Shown piece after piece: positions 26,812 to 35,768 of a DNA stretch of 64,000 nucleotides (its first letter is position 1; each line of letters begins with the position of its first letter). The position numbers and the translations under genes are program-made. Origin of the DNA: 39-52-133 sp035531075 (GTDB lineage: Bacteria > Pseudomonadota > Gammaproteobacteria > Burkholderiales > Gallionellaceae); assembly GCA_035531075.1 (NCBI GenBank), contig DATKTO010000032.1, positions 1-64,000 on the forward strand, read 5' to 3'. The notes below the pieces were generated by a model that saw nothing but the letters and a program-made list of their open reading frames with translations, ran no database searches and had not been told where the DNA came from.

Positions 26812-29361
26812 GTGGTGAATATCAAAAAATTATCGATTTGGAAGGCAGACTGGTTTATAGGTCTGCTGATAGTATTATTTTTCTGGTTCAGCGCAAACAG
26901 CGATTTAATGCAGAGCCTGGAGCGCAAGGCTTACGATTTGGGCATGCTGGCTACTTCGCGCACCCCCAGCGACAAGGTGGCGGTGATTGCGATTGATGAC
27001 CGGAGTATTGCTAACCTCGGGCGCTGGCCTTGGCCGCGTGCAACACAAGCCGATATGCTGGATTTGCTGGCGGCGAGCCAGGCAAAAGTGATCGGGAATG
27101 CGGTGCTGTTTTTCGAGCCGCAAGTGGATGCAGGCATGGAGTACATAAGTCAAATCAGCGCCCTGCTTGACTCTCCCACCCTCCATGGCGGTTCAGCTGC
27201 GCAACAGGCTGAATTGGCGGAGTTGCGTGCGCTGTCTTCACAGGCAGTGAATCATCTGGATAACGACAAAAAACTCAGCATAAGCATATTGAATGCAAAC
27301 AATGTGATGCTGCCCATGTATTTCGATTTGGGCGAACCACTGGGCAAGGAGGACACGCCTCTGTCAGATTATGTGCTGAAGAATAATCTGACCAGCGTGA
27401 CCGATTCAAATGGACCGACGCGCATGATGCCCGTTCCCGCGGTGGACGTGCAAGTTCCAATTCCGGTGCTGGGCAGGGGGGCTGTTGGAATCGGTCATGT
27501 AAACACCTTGATCGATGTGGATGGAGGTGTGCGTACTGAGCCCTTGGTGGTCAGTTATTACGACCAGCTCTATCCCTCGCTGCCCCTTTTGCTGGCCGCC
27601 AGGAGCCTGAACCTCGATATCAAGGATATCAGCGTTAAGCTTGGCAGGGGGGTGAGGCTGGGTAATTTGAATATCGTTACCGATGACGCGTTGCGCATGC
27701 ACACCTTCTTTTATAAAGACCGCGATGGCATTCCGGCGTTTCAGGTTGATTCCTTTTACGATGTATTGAGCGGAAAAATCCCCGCGGAAAAATATCGCGA
27801 CAAAATCGTATTGATCGGTGCAACGGCTGCAGGCGTGGGGACATCGCTGGTGACGCCGGTGTCGGCCAATATGCCGTCAGTGCTGCTGTTGGCACATTCC
27901 GTTTCCAGCATACTCAAACAGGATTTCTTTACCGAACCGGCATGGAGCAGCAAGGCCCAGACAGGTGTCTTCGTTGCGATTGCGTTGTATTTGATCGTGT
28001 TGTTACCGCGCATGAAGGCGGGACTTGGGGCAGTTGTAACCGGAATATTGTTTATCTCACTGCTGTCGACCCATTTTGTTCTGATGATCTCCCATGCACT
28101 GTGGCTGCCCCTGATGCTGTCGGCCAGCATGTTGCTGATTGGCTATCTGTTATTGACCAGCAAACACTTTTTCCGCGCAGAAGAAGGCAAGCTCAAGGCG
28201 GATGCTGAATCGGCAGAAAGCAACAGAATGTTGGGTTTGGCATTCCAGGGGCAAGGGCAGCTGGATATCGCCTTTGACAAATTCCGCAAGGTGGAAATCG
28301 ACGACAGTCTGATGGAAGTACTTTATAACCTTGGGCTGGATTTTGAGCGCAAGCGCCAGTTCAACAAGGCTGAGTCGGTCTTCAGATACATGGCCGAATA
28401 CAACCCCAAGTTCCGCGATCTGGATGCGCGCATGGCCCAGTCCAAGGCGATGTCGGAGACCATGATACTGGGTGGCAATTCCGGCAAGAGCAATGCGAGC
28501 ACGATGGTGCTGGACAAGACGAGCGTCTCCAAACCCATGCTCGGGCGCTATGAAATCGAGAGCGAGCTGGGCAAAGGGGCGATGGGAGTCGTTTACCTGG
28601 GCAAAGACCCCAAAATTGGCCGCGTGGTGGCGATCAAAACCATGGCATTGACGCAGGAGTTTGAGGCTGACGAGCTGAAAGAAGTCATGGAGCGCTTCTT
28701 CCGCGAGGCTGAAACCGCAGGCCGCTTAAACCACCCGAATATAGTAACCATGTATGACGCAGGCGAGGAGCATGACCTCGCCTACATCGCGATGGAATTC
28801 CTGAAGGGAAAGGATCTGGCCATCCATACCAAGCTGGATAACTTGTTGCCTATCCCCAAGGTGCTGAGCATAGTGAGCAGAGTGGCCGATGCCCTGGCGT
28901 ACGCGCATACACTGAATGTTGTGCATCGCGACATCAAGCCCGCCAATATCATGTATGACGCGGCGAGCGATGCCGTGAAGGTAACGGACTTTGGTATTGC
29001 GCGCATTACCGATTCTTCCAAGACAAAAACGGGCATGGTATTGGGTTCGCCATCGTATATGTCACCTGAACAATTGGCGGGCACCAAGATTGAGGGAGCA
29101 TCCGACCTGTTCTCTCTGGGTGTGAGTATGTACCAACTGCTCTGTGGTAAGCTTCCATTCTATGGGGATTCGATGGCACAACTGATGTTCCGTATTTCCA
29201 GTGAACCACATATTGATATTATGACTGTCAGGCCGGAATTGCCTTCCTGTGTGGCCTATATCATCAATAGGGCATTGGCCAAAAATGTGACAGAACGCTA
29301 CCGGAGCGGCGCAGAAATGGCCGACGCAATCCGCAAGTGTGCGGCAAGTTTGCAGGGATAG
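26812..29361 (+). CDS. CHASE2-domain membrane Ser/Thr protein kinase
   Basis: An 849-residue sensor kinase. An N-terminal helix is followed by a periplasmic CHASE2 domain (about 40-370) and about three membrane helices (about 380-455). A short TPR-like segment (about 475-545) and a Thr/Ser-rich juxtamembrane stretch (545-575) precede the Hanks-type kinase domain: GKGAMG from 587, catalytic K609, HRD at 705-707, DFG at 726-728. All catalytic residues are present. The juxtamembrane part holds two T-M-x-L motifs (T550 and T564), candidate autophosphorylation sites. The start is a GTG at 26812, with another GTG as codon 2 and only AGAAGA upstream. PP2C and FHA genes follow, so it is the input of a phosphothreonine relay. 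Confidence 0.93.
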   Translation: MVNIKKLSIWKADWFIGLLIVLFFWFSANSDLMQSLERKAYDLGMLATSRTPSDKVAVIAIDDRSIANLGRWPWPRATQADMLDLLAASQAKVIGNAVLFFEPQVDAGMEYISQISALLDSPTLHGGSAAQQAELAELRALSSQAVNHLDNDKKLSISILNANNVMLPMYFDLGEPLGKEDTPLSDYVLKNNLTSVTDSNGPTRMMPVPAVDVQVPIPVLGRGAVGIGHVNTLIDVDGGVRTEPLVVSYYDQLYPSLPLLLAARSLNLDIKDISVKLGRGVRLGNLNIVTDDALRMHTFFYKDRDGIPAFQVDSFYDVLSGKIPAEKYRDKIVLIGATAAGVGTSLVTPVSANMPSVLLLAHSVSSILKQDFFTEPAWSSKAQTGVFVAIALYLIVLLPRMKAGLGAVVTGILFISLLSTHFVLMISHALWLPLMLSASMLLIGYLLLTSKHFFRAEEGKLKADAESAESNRMLGLAFQGQGQLDIAFDKFRKVEIDDSLMEVLYNLGLDFERKRQFNKAESVFRYMAEYNPKFRDLDARMAQSKAMSETMILGGNSGKSNASTMVLDKTSVSKPMLGRYEIESELGKGAMGVVYLGKDPKIGRVVAIKTMALTQEFEADELKEVMERFFREAETAGRLNHPNIVTMYDAGEEHDLAYIAMEFLKGKDLAIHTKLDNLLPIPKVLSIVSRVADALAYAHTLNVVHRDIKPANIMYDAASDAVKVTDFGIARITDSSKTKTGMVLGSPSYMSPEQLAGTKIEGASDLFSLGVSMYQLLCGKLPFYGDSMAQLMFRISSEPHIDIMTVRPELPSCVAYIINRALAKNVTERYRSGAEMADAIRKCAASLQG

Positions 29362-29363
29362 TT

Positions 29364-30191
29364 ATGGATATTAAAGATGCGCTGGAAATGGTTAGCTTGA
29401 CCCACCCGGGTATGGTGCGTGCACATAATGAAGACAGTGTAGCCTGCGAGGCGTCCTGCGGGCTCGTGGTTCTGGCAGACGGCATGGGCGGCTATAATGC
29501 CGGTGAAGTGGCCAGTGGTATTGCAGTTTCTGTTGTTGCCTCCGAAATTAAACATTATCTGGAAGATGTCCGTCCCGAGGCTCAAGATGCAACGAGTGGC
29601 GAGGATGTGGCGGTGATGCTGCTGAGTGACAATGTGCAAAAAGCCAACTCATCCATCTTTCACGCTGCACAAAGCCAGCCGCAATATGCGGGTATGGGAA
29701 CGACAATAGTATCCGGATTGTTCTACGACAACCGGGTGGCAGTCGCCCATATAGGCGATTCGCGAATGTACCGATTACGCGGAGAGGTTTTTGAAAGTAT
29801 TACCCGCGATCACTCCTTGCTGCAAGAGCAAATTGATAGTGGCATGATAAGCAAAGCGGACGCACGGGTATCCCAGAATAAAAATCTGGTTACGCGCGCG
29901 GTAGGTATAGATGCAGTTGTAAAAGCAGAGGTGCATGTTCACGAGGTGAAGCGCGGTGACATTTATCTGCTTTGCTCCGATGGTTTGAACGACATGGTTG
30001 AAGACGAGGATATCGCAGACACCGTGAAGACACTGAAGTCAAATTTGCCTCTTCTGGCCAGCCAGTTAATCCAGGCCGCGAATGACAATGGCGGGCGCGA
30101 TAACGTGTCTGTTATTTTGATAAAAGTAAAAAGCGACTATGCTGCTCCACGTGGCCTGTATGCAAAAATTTTATCTTGGTTTAAGAATTAA
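29364..30191 (+). CDS. PP2C-family Ser/Thr protein phosphatase
   Basis: A 275-residue metal-dependent phosphatase. Metal-binding motifs are visible: RAHNEDS near residues 17-23, VLADGMGGYNAGE near 37-49, HIGDSRMYR near 134-142, SDGLND near 205-210 and GGRDNVSVI near 240. It should reverse phosphorylation by the CHASE2 kinase, whose stop is two bases upstream. The ATG at 29364 is preferred over an in-frame ATG at 29337 that overlaps the kinase gene. C-terminal residues after about 255 are basic and hydrophobic. Confidence 0.93.
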   Translation: MDIKDALEMVSLTHPGMVRAHNEDSVACEASCGLVVLADGMGGYNAGEVASGIAVSVVASEIKHYLEDVRPEAQDATSGEDVAVMLLSDNVQKANSSIFHAAQSQPQYAGMGTTIVSGLFYDNRVAVAHIGDSRMYRLRGEVFESITRDHSLLQEQIDSGMISKADARVSQNKNLVTRAVGIDAVVKAEVHVHEVKRGDIYLLCSDGLNDMVEDEDIADTVKTLKSNLPLLASQLIQAANDNGGRDNVSVILIKVKSDYAAPRGLYAKILSWFKN

Positions 30192-30208
30192 TTACGAGGA
30201 ATAATGAT

Positions 30209-31009
30209 ATGGCAGCAAAAATAATACTCAGCATGGATGGCGTGGTGCTGCAGGAATATGCGCTGAGCAAGGAGCGTATGACCGTAGGGCGCAAGCCACA
30301 CAACGATATCGTGATTGATAATCTTGCGGTGAGCGGCGAGCACGCGGCGATCGTGACTATTCAGAACGATTCATTCCTGGAAGATCTGGATAGTACAAAC
30401 GGGGTGATGGTTAATGGCGTCACAATCAAGAAGCATTTTCTGCAAAACAACGATGTGATCGAGATTGGAAAATACAAGATTAAGTATTTGAATGACCAGC
30501 CTACACAAACTACAGCGGCAGACTTCGAAAGAACCATGGTGCTGCGCGCGCCGGTTAAACCTGTGGCAAACAAGCCTACACTGGCAACAACACAAGCCAT
30601 TCCTACCGTGGTTACCTCTGAAGATGCGCTTGATGCAACGGGTAAATTCAATGCGACGGGACCACTGTCCGGATCATTAGGCAGGGCAGGCGCTCAGTCT
30701 GCTGCGGCAGCGGGAGCGTCATCCGAGGGAGCCGCCTCTGCGCAAGCACCTGCCGTAGTGCAGATTCTGACAGGGCCTAACGCTGGCAAAGAACTTGAGC
30801 TAATCAAAAATCTCACAACACTGGGCAAGCCCGGTGTGCAGGTTGCCGTATTGGCACGCCGCCCCCATGGCTATTTCCTTACCCATGTTGAGGGCGCGAC
30901 CTTTCCTGTGGTCAATGGCGAATCTCTGGGCGAGCATCTCAGACAATTGAATGATCACGACATCATCGAATTGGCAGGTGTAAAAATGGAGTTTTACTTC
31001 AAAACCTAA
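30209..31009 (+). CDS. Protein with two FHA domains joined by a Thr/Ala-rich linker
   Basis: A 266-residue phosphothreonine-reading protein. The first FHA domain (about 5-92) has the canonical residues: VGRKPHNDIVI, SGEHAAI and DSTNGVMVNG. A low-complexity linker (about 95-180) carries T109 in ERTMVLRA, a motif that resembles two sites next to the CHASE2 kinase domain. A second, divergent FHA-like fold follows (about 184-266; LTTLGKPGVQVAVLARR, then VVNGESLGEHLRQLNDHDIIEL). It lacks a clear Ser/His pair and may not bind phosphate. A GAGGA box precedes the ATG. It is probably the adaptor between kinase and downstream ATPase. Confidence 0.9.
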   Translation: MAAKIILSMDGVVLQEYALSKERMTVGRKPHNDIVIDNLAVSGEHAAIVTIQNDSFLEDLDSTNGVMVNGVTIKKHFLQNNDVIEIGKYKIKYLNDQPTQTTAADFERTMVLRAPVKPVANKPTLATTQAIPTVVTSEDALDATGKFNATGPLSGSLGRAGAQSAAAAGASSEGAASAQAPAVVQILTGPNAGKELELIKNLTTLGKPGVQVAVLARRPHGYFLTHVEGATFPVVNGESLGEHLRQLNDHDIIELAGVKMEFYFKT

Positions 31010-31143
31010 GCGCTGAAACTGCATCCGGAAAATTTCGCATTTATGCCGGCTAGCACTGCTTGCAAGCGTGAACGGCCATTGAGCATATACGCGACAGAGG
31101 AGAGGCTGGAAAATTTCAAACAGCACAACTTCAACTGGAAATT

Positions 31144-31317
31144 ATGGCCGGATTTCAGCCAGATCCCGAATTCACAACAGCCCGCTATCAAGCCATCGCA
31201 TTGGGGGAAGGTTATTTTAGCGCGCGATCACTGCGTTACCTGCCAACCATGCAGGCCAAGAATTTATATTTCCTACCTGAAACCGGGAGAGAGCGAGTTA
31301 ACGATGCAGGAAATTAA
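31144..31317 (+). CDS. Small ORF of unknown function between FHA and ATPase genes
   Basis: A possible 57-residue product in the 426-bp gap 31010-31435, reading MAGFQPDPEFTTARYQ and ending ETGRERVNDAGN. Its composition is more protein-like than the overlapping 102-codon frame at 31043-31351. The same frame is open about 20 codons further upstream (from about 31076) without an ATG, so it could be the tail of a decayed gene. No ribosome binding site is evident and I do not recognise a family. The remainder of the gap ends with the AAGGAG of the next gene. Confidence 0.25.
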   Translation: MAGFQPDPEFTTARYQAIALGEGYFSARSLRYLPTMQAKNLYFLPETGRERVNDAGN

Positions 31318-31435
31318 TGAATGCGTGCAGGGCTTTGCCCCAAGGTGCTGAAGAATGGTCAAGTGTTTGAGTTTTAGTATGCCATTTTCAAAAGGGGCAT
31401 GCCAGGGACTCGGTCCAATGTTTAAGGAGTAGCGG

Positions 31436-33844
31436 ATGAGCAACACAATAAATGCTCCGGCGGAACGCCGAAGTAACCCGAATGAGATGGCGGCCAAATT
31501 AGAGCTCACCAGAAATCTTAATCACGTTACCAACAAGATACACGCAACCAGCAATATCGACGAGATTATGCTGGATGTCAGCAAAGACATTTGCACTCTG
31601 TTCAACGCTGACCGTTTGACCATCTACATGGTTGGCGATGACAAGTCATCCCTGGTGTCCAAGGTCAAGACAGGATTGAACTCATTCAAAGATCTGAAAT
31701 TACCCATTGCAGAGCAAAGTATTGCAGGCTACGTCGCGTTCAATAAAAAACTGCTGAATATTAAGGACGTTTATGATGAAAGCGAGCTGGCCAGGCATGG
31801 TGCCCAGCTGAGATTTTTGCAGGATGTGGATAAGCGCACAGGCTACCGTACCAAGCAAATGCTGGTTGCGCCCATCATAGAGGCAGATAACGGCGAGCTA
31901 ATCGGTGTTATTCAGGTAATCAACAACAAGAGCGGAACACCTTTCCCGTCGATGGTGGAAGAGGGCGTGGTGGAGCTGGCGCAAACCCTTTCTGTGGCAC
32001 TGCGCCAGCGCCAGCAGCAGGTCAGCAGCGTCAAAACAAAATATGACAGCCTGGTATCGGACGCCAAGTTATCCGCTGCCGAGTTTGAGCTGGCTACCCG
32101 CACCGCCCGACGCAAGGGCGTCGATATCGAGGACGTGCTGGTTGATGAGTTTCAGGTGAAAACGGCTGATCTCGGACAATCCCTTTCCAGCTTCTTCGGC
32201 GTGCCCTACGAACCGTACAAGGCAGACCGCATCAAGCCCGCGGAGCTGCTGAAGAATTTGCGCCGGGAGTATGTGGAAAGCAGCCACTGGGTACCGGTCG
32301 ACGATACTCCGGAAGGCTTGATTATTCTCACTACAGATCCTGAGCGTATCCGCGCCTCGCGTGTCGTCAACAACATCTTCCCGAAGCACCGCCTTATTTA
32401 CAAGGTTTGCCCGCTGCGCGAATTCAAGGCGACGCTGGACATGTTCTATGGCGGCGGTGGCGTGGGCGACTTGACCGGTGGCTTTGAAACCGACACCGGC
32501 ACGATGGACGATCTGCTCAGCTCCATGGGCGAAGACGAGGAAGCTGGCAGTGAAGTCAACCAGGATGATGTCAACGCGGCGGCGGACAACGAACTCGTCA
32601 AGCTGGTGAACAAGATCATTGTGGATGCCTACAAGATGGGGGCTTCCGATATCCATGTGGAACCCGCGCCCGGCAAGGGCAAGGTACTCATACGCTTGCG
32701 CAAGGACGGTTCGCTGCTGAAATATATCGAGATTCCGTCAACCTATCGCAATGCGCTGGTAACCCGCCTCAAGATCATGTGCGATCTCGATATTTCGGAA
32801 AAGCGCAAACCGCAGGACGGAAAAATAAAATTCAAAAAGTACGGCCCGCTGGACATCGAATTGCGTGTCGCCACCATCCCGTCGCAGGGCGGCGTGGAAG
32901 ACGTGGTGATGCGTATCTTGGCCGCTGGCGAACCTATCAAGCTCGACGAGCTGGGATTGTCGGTACACAATCTGGCCACTCTCAAGTCGATCATATCCAA
33001 ACCCTACGGCCTGTTTTTTGTATGCGGCCCGACCGGCTCCGGCAAGACCACCACACTGCACTCGGTTCTGGGTTATATCAACAAACCGGAAACCAAAATA
33101 TGGACTGCTGAAGATCCGGTGGAAATTACGCAAAAGGGATTGCGCCAGGTACAGATCAACAAAAAAGCCGGGATGGATTTTGCCACCATCATGAAAGCCT
33201 TCCTGCGTTGCGATCCGGATGTGATCATGGTGGGTGAGATGCGCGACAAGGAAACGGTCTCCATCGGTATCGAAGCTTCGCTCACGGGTCACCTGGTGTT
33301 TGCCACGCTGCACACCAACAGCGCACCGGAATCCATTACGCGTCTGCTGGATATGGGGATGGATCCATTCAACTTTGCCGATGCAATATTGGGTATTCTT
33401 GCGCAGCGCCTGACCAAACGCCTGTGCAAGAAATGTAAAGTCCCTCATATCGCGACACAGGAAGAAATCAAGTCATTGCTGACCGAATACGCGCAGGAGC
33501 TGAACAATACCCCAAAATGGAAACGCGATCCGAATGCGGCCTTCAAGGAGTTGTACGCAGAGTGGGTAAAACTGTTTGCCGACGACAAAGGGCAGTTCAC
33601 CCTGTATGAAAAAGTGGGCTGTCCAGACTGCTCGGATACAGGCTACCGCGGTCGCGTGGGTCTGCATGAGTTGCTGGTGGGAACCGATCCCTTGAAAAAG
33701 CAAATTCAGGAACATGCGCGCGTTGCAGAGCTATTCGCTACAGCGCTGGAAGAAGGCATGCGTACGCTTAAGCAGGATGGTATCGAAAAAGTCTTGTCAG
33801 GCGTAACCGACATGCATCAGGTACGCGCTGTCTGCATTAAATAG
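31436..33844 (+). CDS. GAF-domain type IV pilus/type II secretion assembly ATPase (PilB/GspE-like)
   Basis: An 802-residue protein. An N-terminal GAF domain (about 28-190) is followed by a T2SSE_N-like domain (about 200-345) and a GspE/PilB motor domain: Walker A GPTGSGKT at 531-538, the aspartate box DVIMVGEMRD near 597-606, and zinc cysteines CKKC and CPDC near 665 and 728. The family normally has no GAF domain, so this is a motor with a built-in small-molecule sensor. It lies between the FHA protein and a GAF-HD-GYP protein. AAGGAG precedes the ATG. It could power extension of the pilin encoded at 35769; no PilC or PilM-Q genes are nearby. Confidence 0.92.
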   Translation: MSNTINAPAERRSNPNEMAAKLELTRNLNHVTNKIHATSNIDEIMLDVSKDICTLFNADRLTIYMVGDDKSSLVSKVKTGLNSFKDLKLPIAEQSIAGYVAFNKKLLNIKDVYDESELARHGAQLRFLQDVDKRTGYRTKQMLVAPIIEADNGELIGVIQVINNKSGTPFPSMVEEGVVELAQTLSVALRQRQQQVSSVKTKYDSLVSDAKLSAAEFELATRTARRKGVDIEDVLVDEFQVKTADLGQSLSSFFGVPYEPYKADRIKPAELLKNLRREYVESSHWVPVDDTPEGLIILTTDPERIRASRVVNNIFPKHRLIYKVCPLREFKATLDMFYGGGGVGDLTGGFETDTGTMDDLLSSMGEDEEAGSEVNQDDVNAAADNELVKLVNKIIVDAYKMGASDIHVEPAPGKGKVLIRLRKDGSLLKYIEIPSTYRNALVTRLKIMCDLDISEKRKPQDGKIKFKKYGPLDIELRVATIPSQGGVEDVVMRILAAGEPIKLDELGLSVHNLATLKSIISKPYGLFFVCGPTGSGKTTTLHSVLGYINKPETKIWTAEDPVEITQKGLRQVQINKKAGMDFATIMKAFLRCDPDVIMVGEMRDKETVSIGIEASLTGHLVFATLHTNSAPESITRLLDMGMDPFNFADAILGILAQRLTKRLCKKCKVPHIATQEEIKSLLTEYAQELNNTPKWKRDPNAAFKELYAEWVKLFADDKGQFTLYEKVGCPDCSDTGYRGRVGLHELLVGTDPLKKQIQEHARVAELFATALEEGMRTLKQDGIEKVLSGVTDMHQVRAVCIK

Positions 33845-33903
33845 ACCGGCATAGCTACAATCTACCCCTCAGGCCCATGCTGCAGAAAAACATAGGGAAG
33901 AAG

Positions 33904-35550
33904 ATGAGTCACGCAGAGTCTGCCATGCCGCTACAAAATCCACTGTTAAGCCGGCTGGAAGAGCTGAATGCCATCGGTATTGCGCTCTCCAGCGAGCGGG
34001 ATATCAACCGCCTGCTTGAAACCATACTGCTTGCCGCCATGCGCATCACCCATGCCGATGCAGGAACACTGTATCTGCTTGAGCCAGACAAGCAGGAGCT
34101 GACTTTCGAAATCATGCGCACCAACTCCCTCGGCAAGGCGCTCGGCGGCACCACGGGCAAGCCCATTCCGGCATCGGTGTTTCCGATCCAGCTATACAAG
34201 GAAGGCGAGGCCAACCACAGCATGGTGGTGGCTCACGCCGCATTGAGCGGCGCTTCAGTCAATATCCCCGATGCCTACAAGGCGGACGGCTTCGATTTTT
34301 CAGGCACCAAGGGTTTTGACAAAAAGAGCGGCTATCGTTCGACATCATTTCTCGCGGTTCCCATGCGCAACCATGAGAATGAAATCATCGGCGTGCTGCA
34401 ACTGATCAACGCGCTGGATCGCAATACGGGTGAAATCGTGGCCTTTTCCCGGCAGGAGCAAAGCCTGCTGGAATCGCTCGCCTCGCAGGCGGCCATCGCG
34501 CTGAGCAACCGCCGCCTGATCCAGCAAATGGAAGACCTGTTTGAGTCCTTTATCAGCCTGATCAATACCGCGATAGACGACAAATCCCCCTACACGGGCG
34601 GACACTGCGAACGCGTGCCCGCGCTCACCATGATGCTGGCCGATGCGGTCAACCGCACCTCGCAGGGGCCGTTGAAAGATTTTGTGATGACGGAGAAAGA
34701 CCGCTACGAACTGAAAATTGCCGGACTGTTGCATGACTGCGGCAAGATCACCACGCCGGTGCATGTGGTGGATAAATCCACCAAGCTGGAAACCATTTTT
34801 GACCGCATTCATCTGATCGATACCCGTTTTGAAGTGCTCAAGCGAGATGCCGAAATCAGCATGCTGCGGGGTTTGCAGAATGAGGGGGGGAACCCTGAGG
34901 CAGCTCAAAGCCTGGGTGCGGCGTTCGAGGCGCACATACGCCAGCTGGATGAGGATCGCGATTTTCTACGCCTGTGCAATATTGGCTCGGAGAGGATGGA
35001 TGCCTCTCACCAGCAGCGCGTGCAGCGCATAGGCAGCTATCGCTGGCACAATGAGGCCGGCGAGCAGGTTGGTTTTCTCAGCGCGGAAGAGATGGAAAAT
35101 TTGAATATTAGCGCCGGCACGCTGACGGCGGCCGAGCGGCAGATCATCAACCGTCATATTGATGTCACCATCAAAATGCTGGAATCCCTGCCATGGCCCA
35201 GGCATCTCAGAAAAGTGCCTGAATACGCCGGCGGCCACCACGAACGCATGGACGGCAGCGGCTACCCCAAAGGGCTTAAGCGCGAGCAAATGTCATTGCA
35301 GGCACGGGTGATGGGTATAGCCGACATCTTCGAAGCGCTTACCGCCAAGGATCGCCCCTACAAGCGCGGCAAGACCTTGAACGAATCACTGGCGATTCTC
35401 GGCAAGTTCAAGGAGAGCGGTCACATCGACCCCGACCTGTTCGATGTGTTTGTTCGAGAAAAGGTTTATCTGCAATACGCACAGCAGTTCCTTGATCAGG
35501 AGCAGATAGACGACGTGGAGGAGAGCAGGATTCCGGGATTTGCAAAATGA
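33904..35550 (+). CDS. GAF and HD-GYP phosphodiesterase-like protein
   Basis: A 548-residue protein with a GAF domain (about 10-205) and an HD-GYP domain, the class that hydrolyses cyclic dinucleotides such as c-di-GMP. The metal motif LLHDCGK is at 275-281, and GGHHERMDGSGYP at 443-455. The spacing between these (168 residues) is roughly 100 more than usual, because of an insert rich in charged helices (about 300-425). The ATG at 33904 has AGGGAAG upstream; an ATG nine codons earlier lacks it. The pairing with the GAF ATPase and PilZ-type receptors suggests c-di-GMP control of pili. Confidence 0.9.
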   Translation: MSHAESAMPLQNPLLSRLEELNAIGIALSSERDINRLLETILLAAMRITHADAGTLYLLEPDKQELTFEIMRTNSLGKALGGTTGKPIPASVFPIQLYKEGEANHSMVVAHAALSGASVNIPDAYKADGFDFSGTKGFDKKSGYRSTSFLAVPMRNHENEIIGVLQLINALDRNTGEIVAFSRQEQSLLESLASQAAIALSNRRLIQQMEDLFESFISLINTAIDDKSPYTGGHCERVPALTMMLADAVNRTSQGPLKDFVMTEKDRYELKIAGLLHDCGKITTPVHVVDKSTKLETIFDRIHLIDTRFEVLKRDAEISMLRGLQNEGGNPEAAQSLGAAFEAHIRQLDEDRDFLRLCNIGSERMDASHQQRVQRIGSYRWHNEAGEQVGFLSAEEMENLNISAGTLTAAERQIINRHIDVTIKMLESLPWPRHLRKVPEYAGGHHERMDGSGYPKGLKREQMSLQARVMGIADIFEALTAKDRPYKRGKTLNESLAILGKFKESGHIDPDLFDVFVREKVYLQYAQQFLDQEQIDDVEESRIPGFAK

Positions 35551-35606
35551 GCGGGCAATATCCGATGAAAGTGACGAAAATTGTCAGTCAGAGTGACGCG
35601 AAATGC

Positions 35607-35673
35607 ACCCAGTGAGTATCTGGGTCCGCGTTGACCAGGGTCAAAAATCGCCCACAACCCTGTTAGATGGGCG
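35607..35673 (+). promoter_or_regulatory. Three inverted repeats upstream of the pilin promoter
   Basis: In order: ACCCAG-N7-CTGGGT (35607-35625), TTGACC-AG-GGTCAA (35631-35644) and CGCCCA-N13-TGGGCG (35649-35673). All lie 25-90 bp before the -24/-12 promoter. This is where sigma-54 activators of the PilR/NtrC type bind, so they are candidate enhancer sites; the middle palindrome is the best operator-like one. Confidence 0.45.
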
Positions 35674-35696
35674 AAAATGGGAAATTCCGGCATTAC

Positions 35697-35711
35697 TGGC
35701 ACGCATCCTGC
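35697..35711 (+). promoter_or_regulatory. Sigma-54 (-24/-12) promoter of the pilin gene
   Basis: TGGCACGCATCCTGC fits the RpoN consensus TGGCACG-N4-TTGC with exact GG-to-GC spacing and one mismatch (C for the first T of TTGC). It lies 57 bp before the pilin ATG. Pilin genes of this type are classically sigma-54 dependent (PilSR in Pseudomonas). Confidence 0.75.
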
Positions 35712-35768
35712 TTATAGTTAATCACACACACCTAGTGTGTTTCATTCAAACAACGGAGGAGAAATAAT

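Noticed and set aside
31043..31351. 102-codon frame in the gap before the GAF-ATPase
   Set aside because: Its composition (many Cys, Pro and Arg, ending QGFAPRC) looks non-coding; the overlapping frame at 31144 is more plausible, though still weak.
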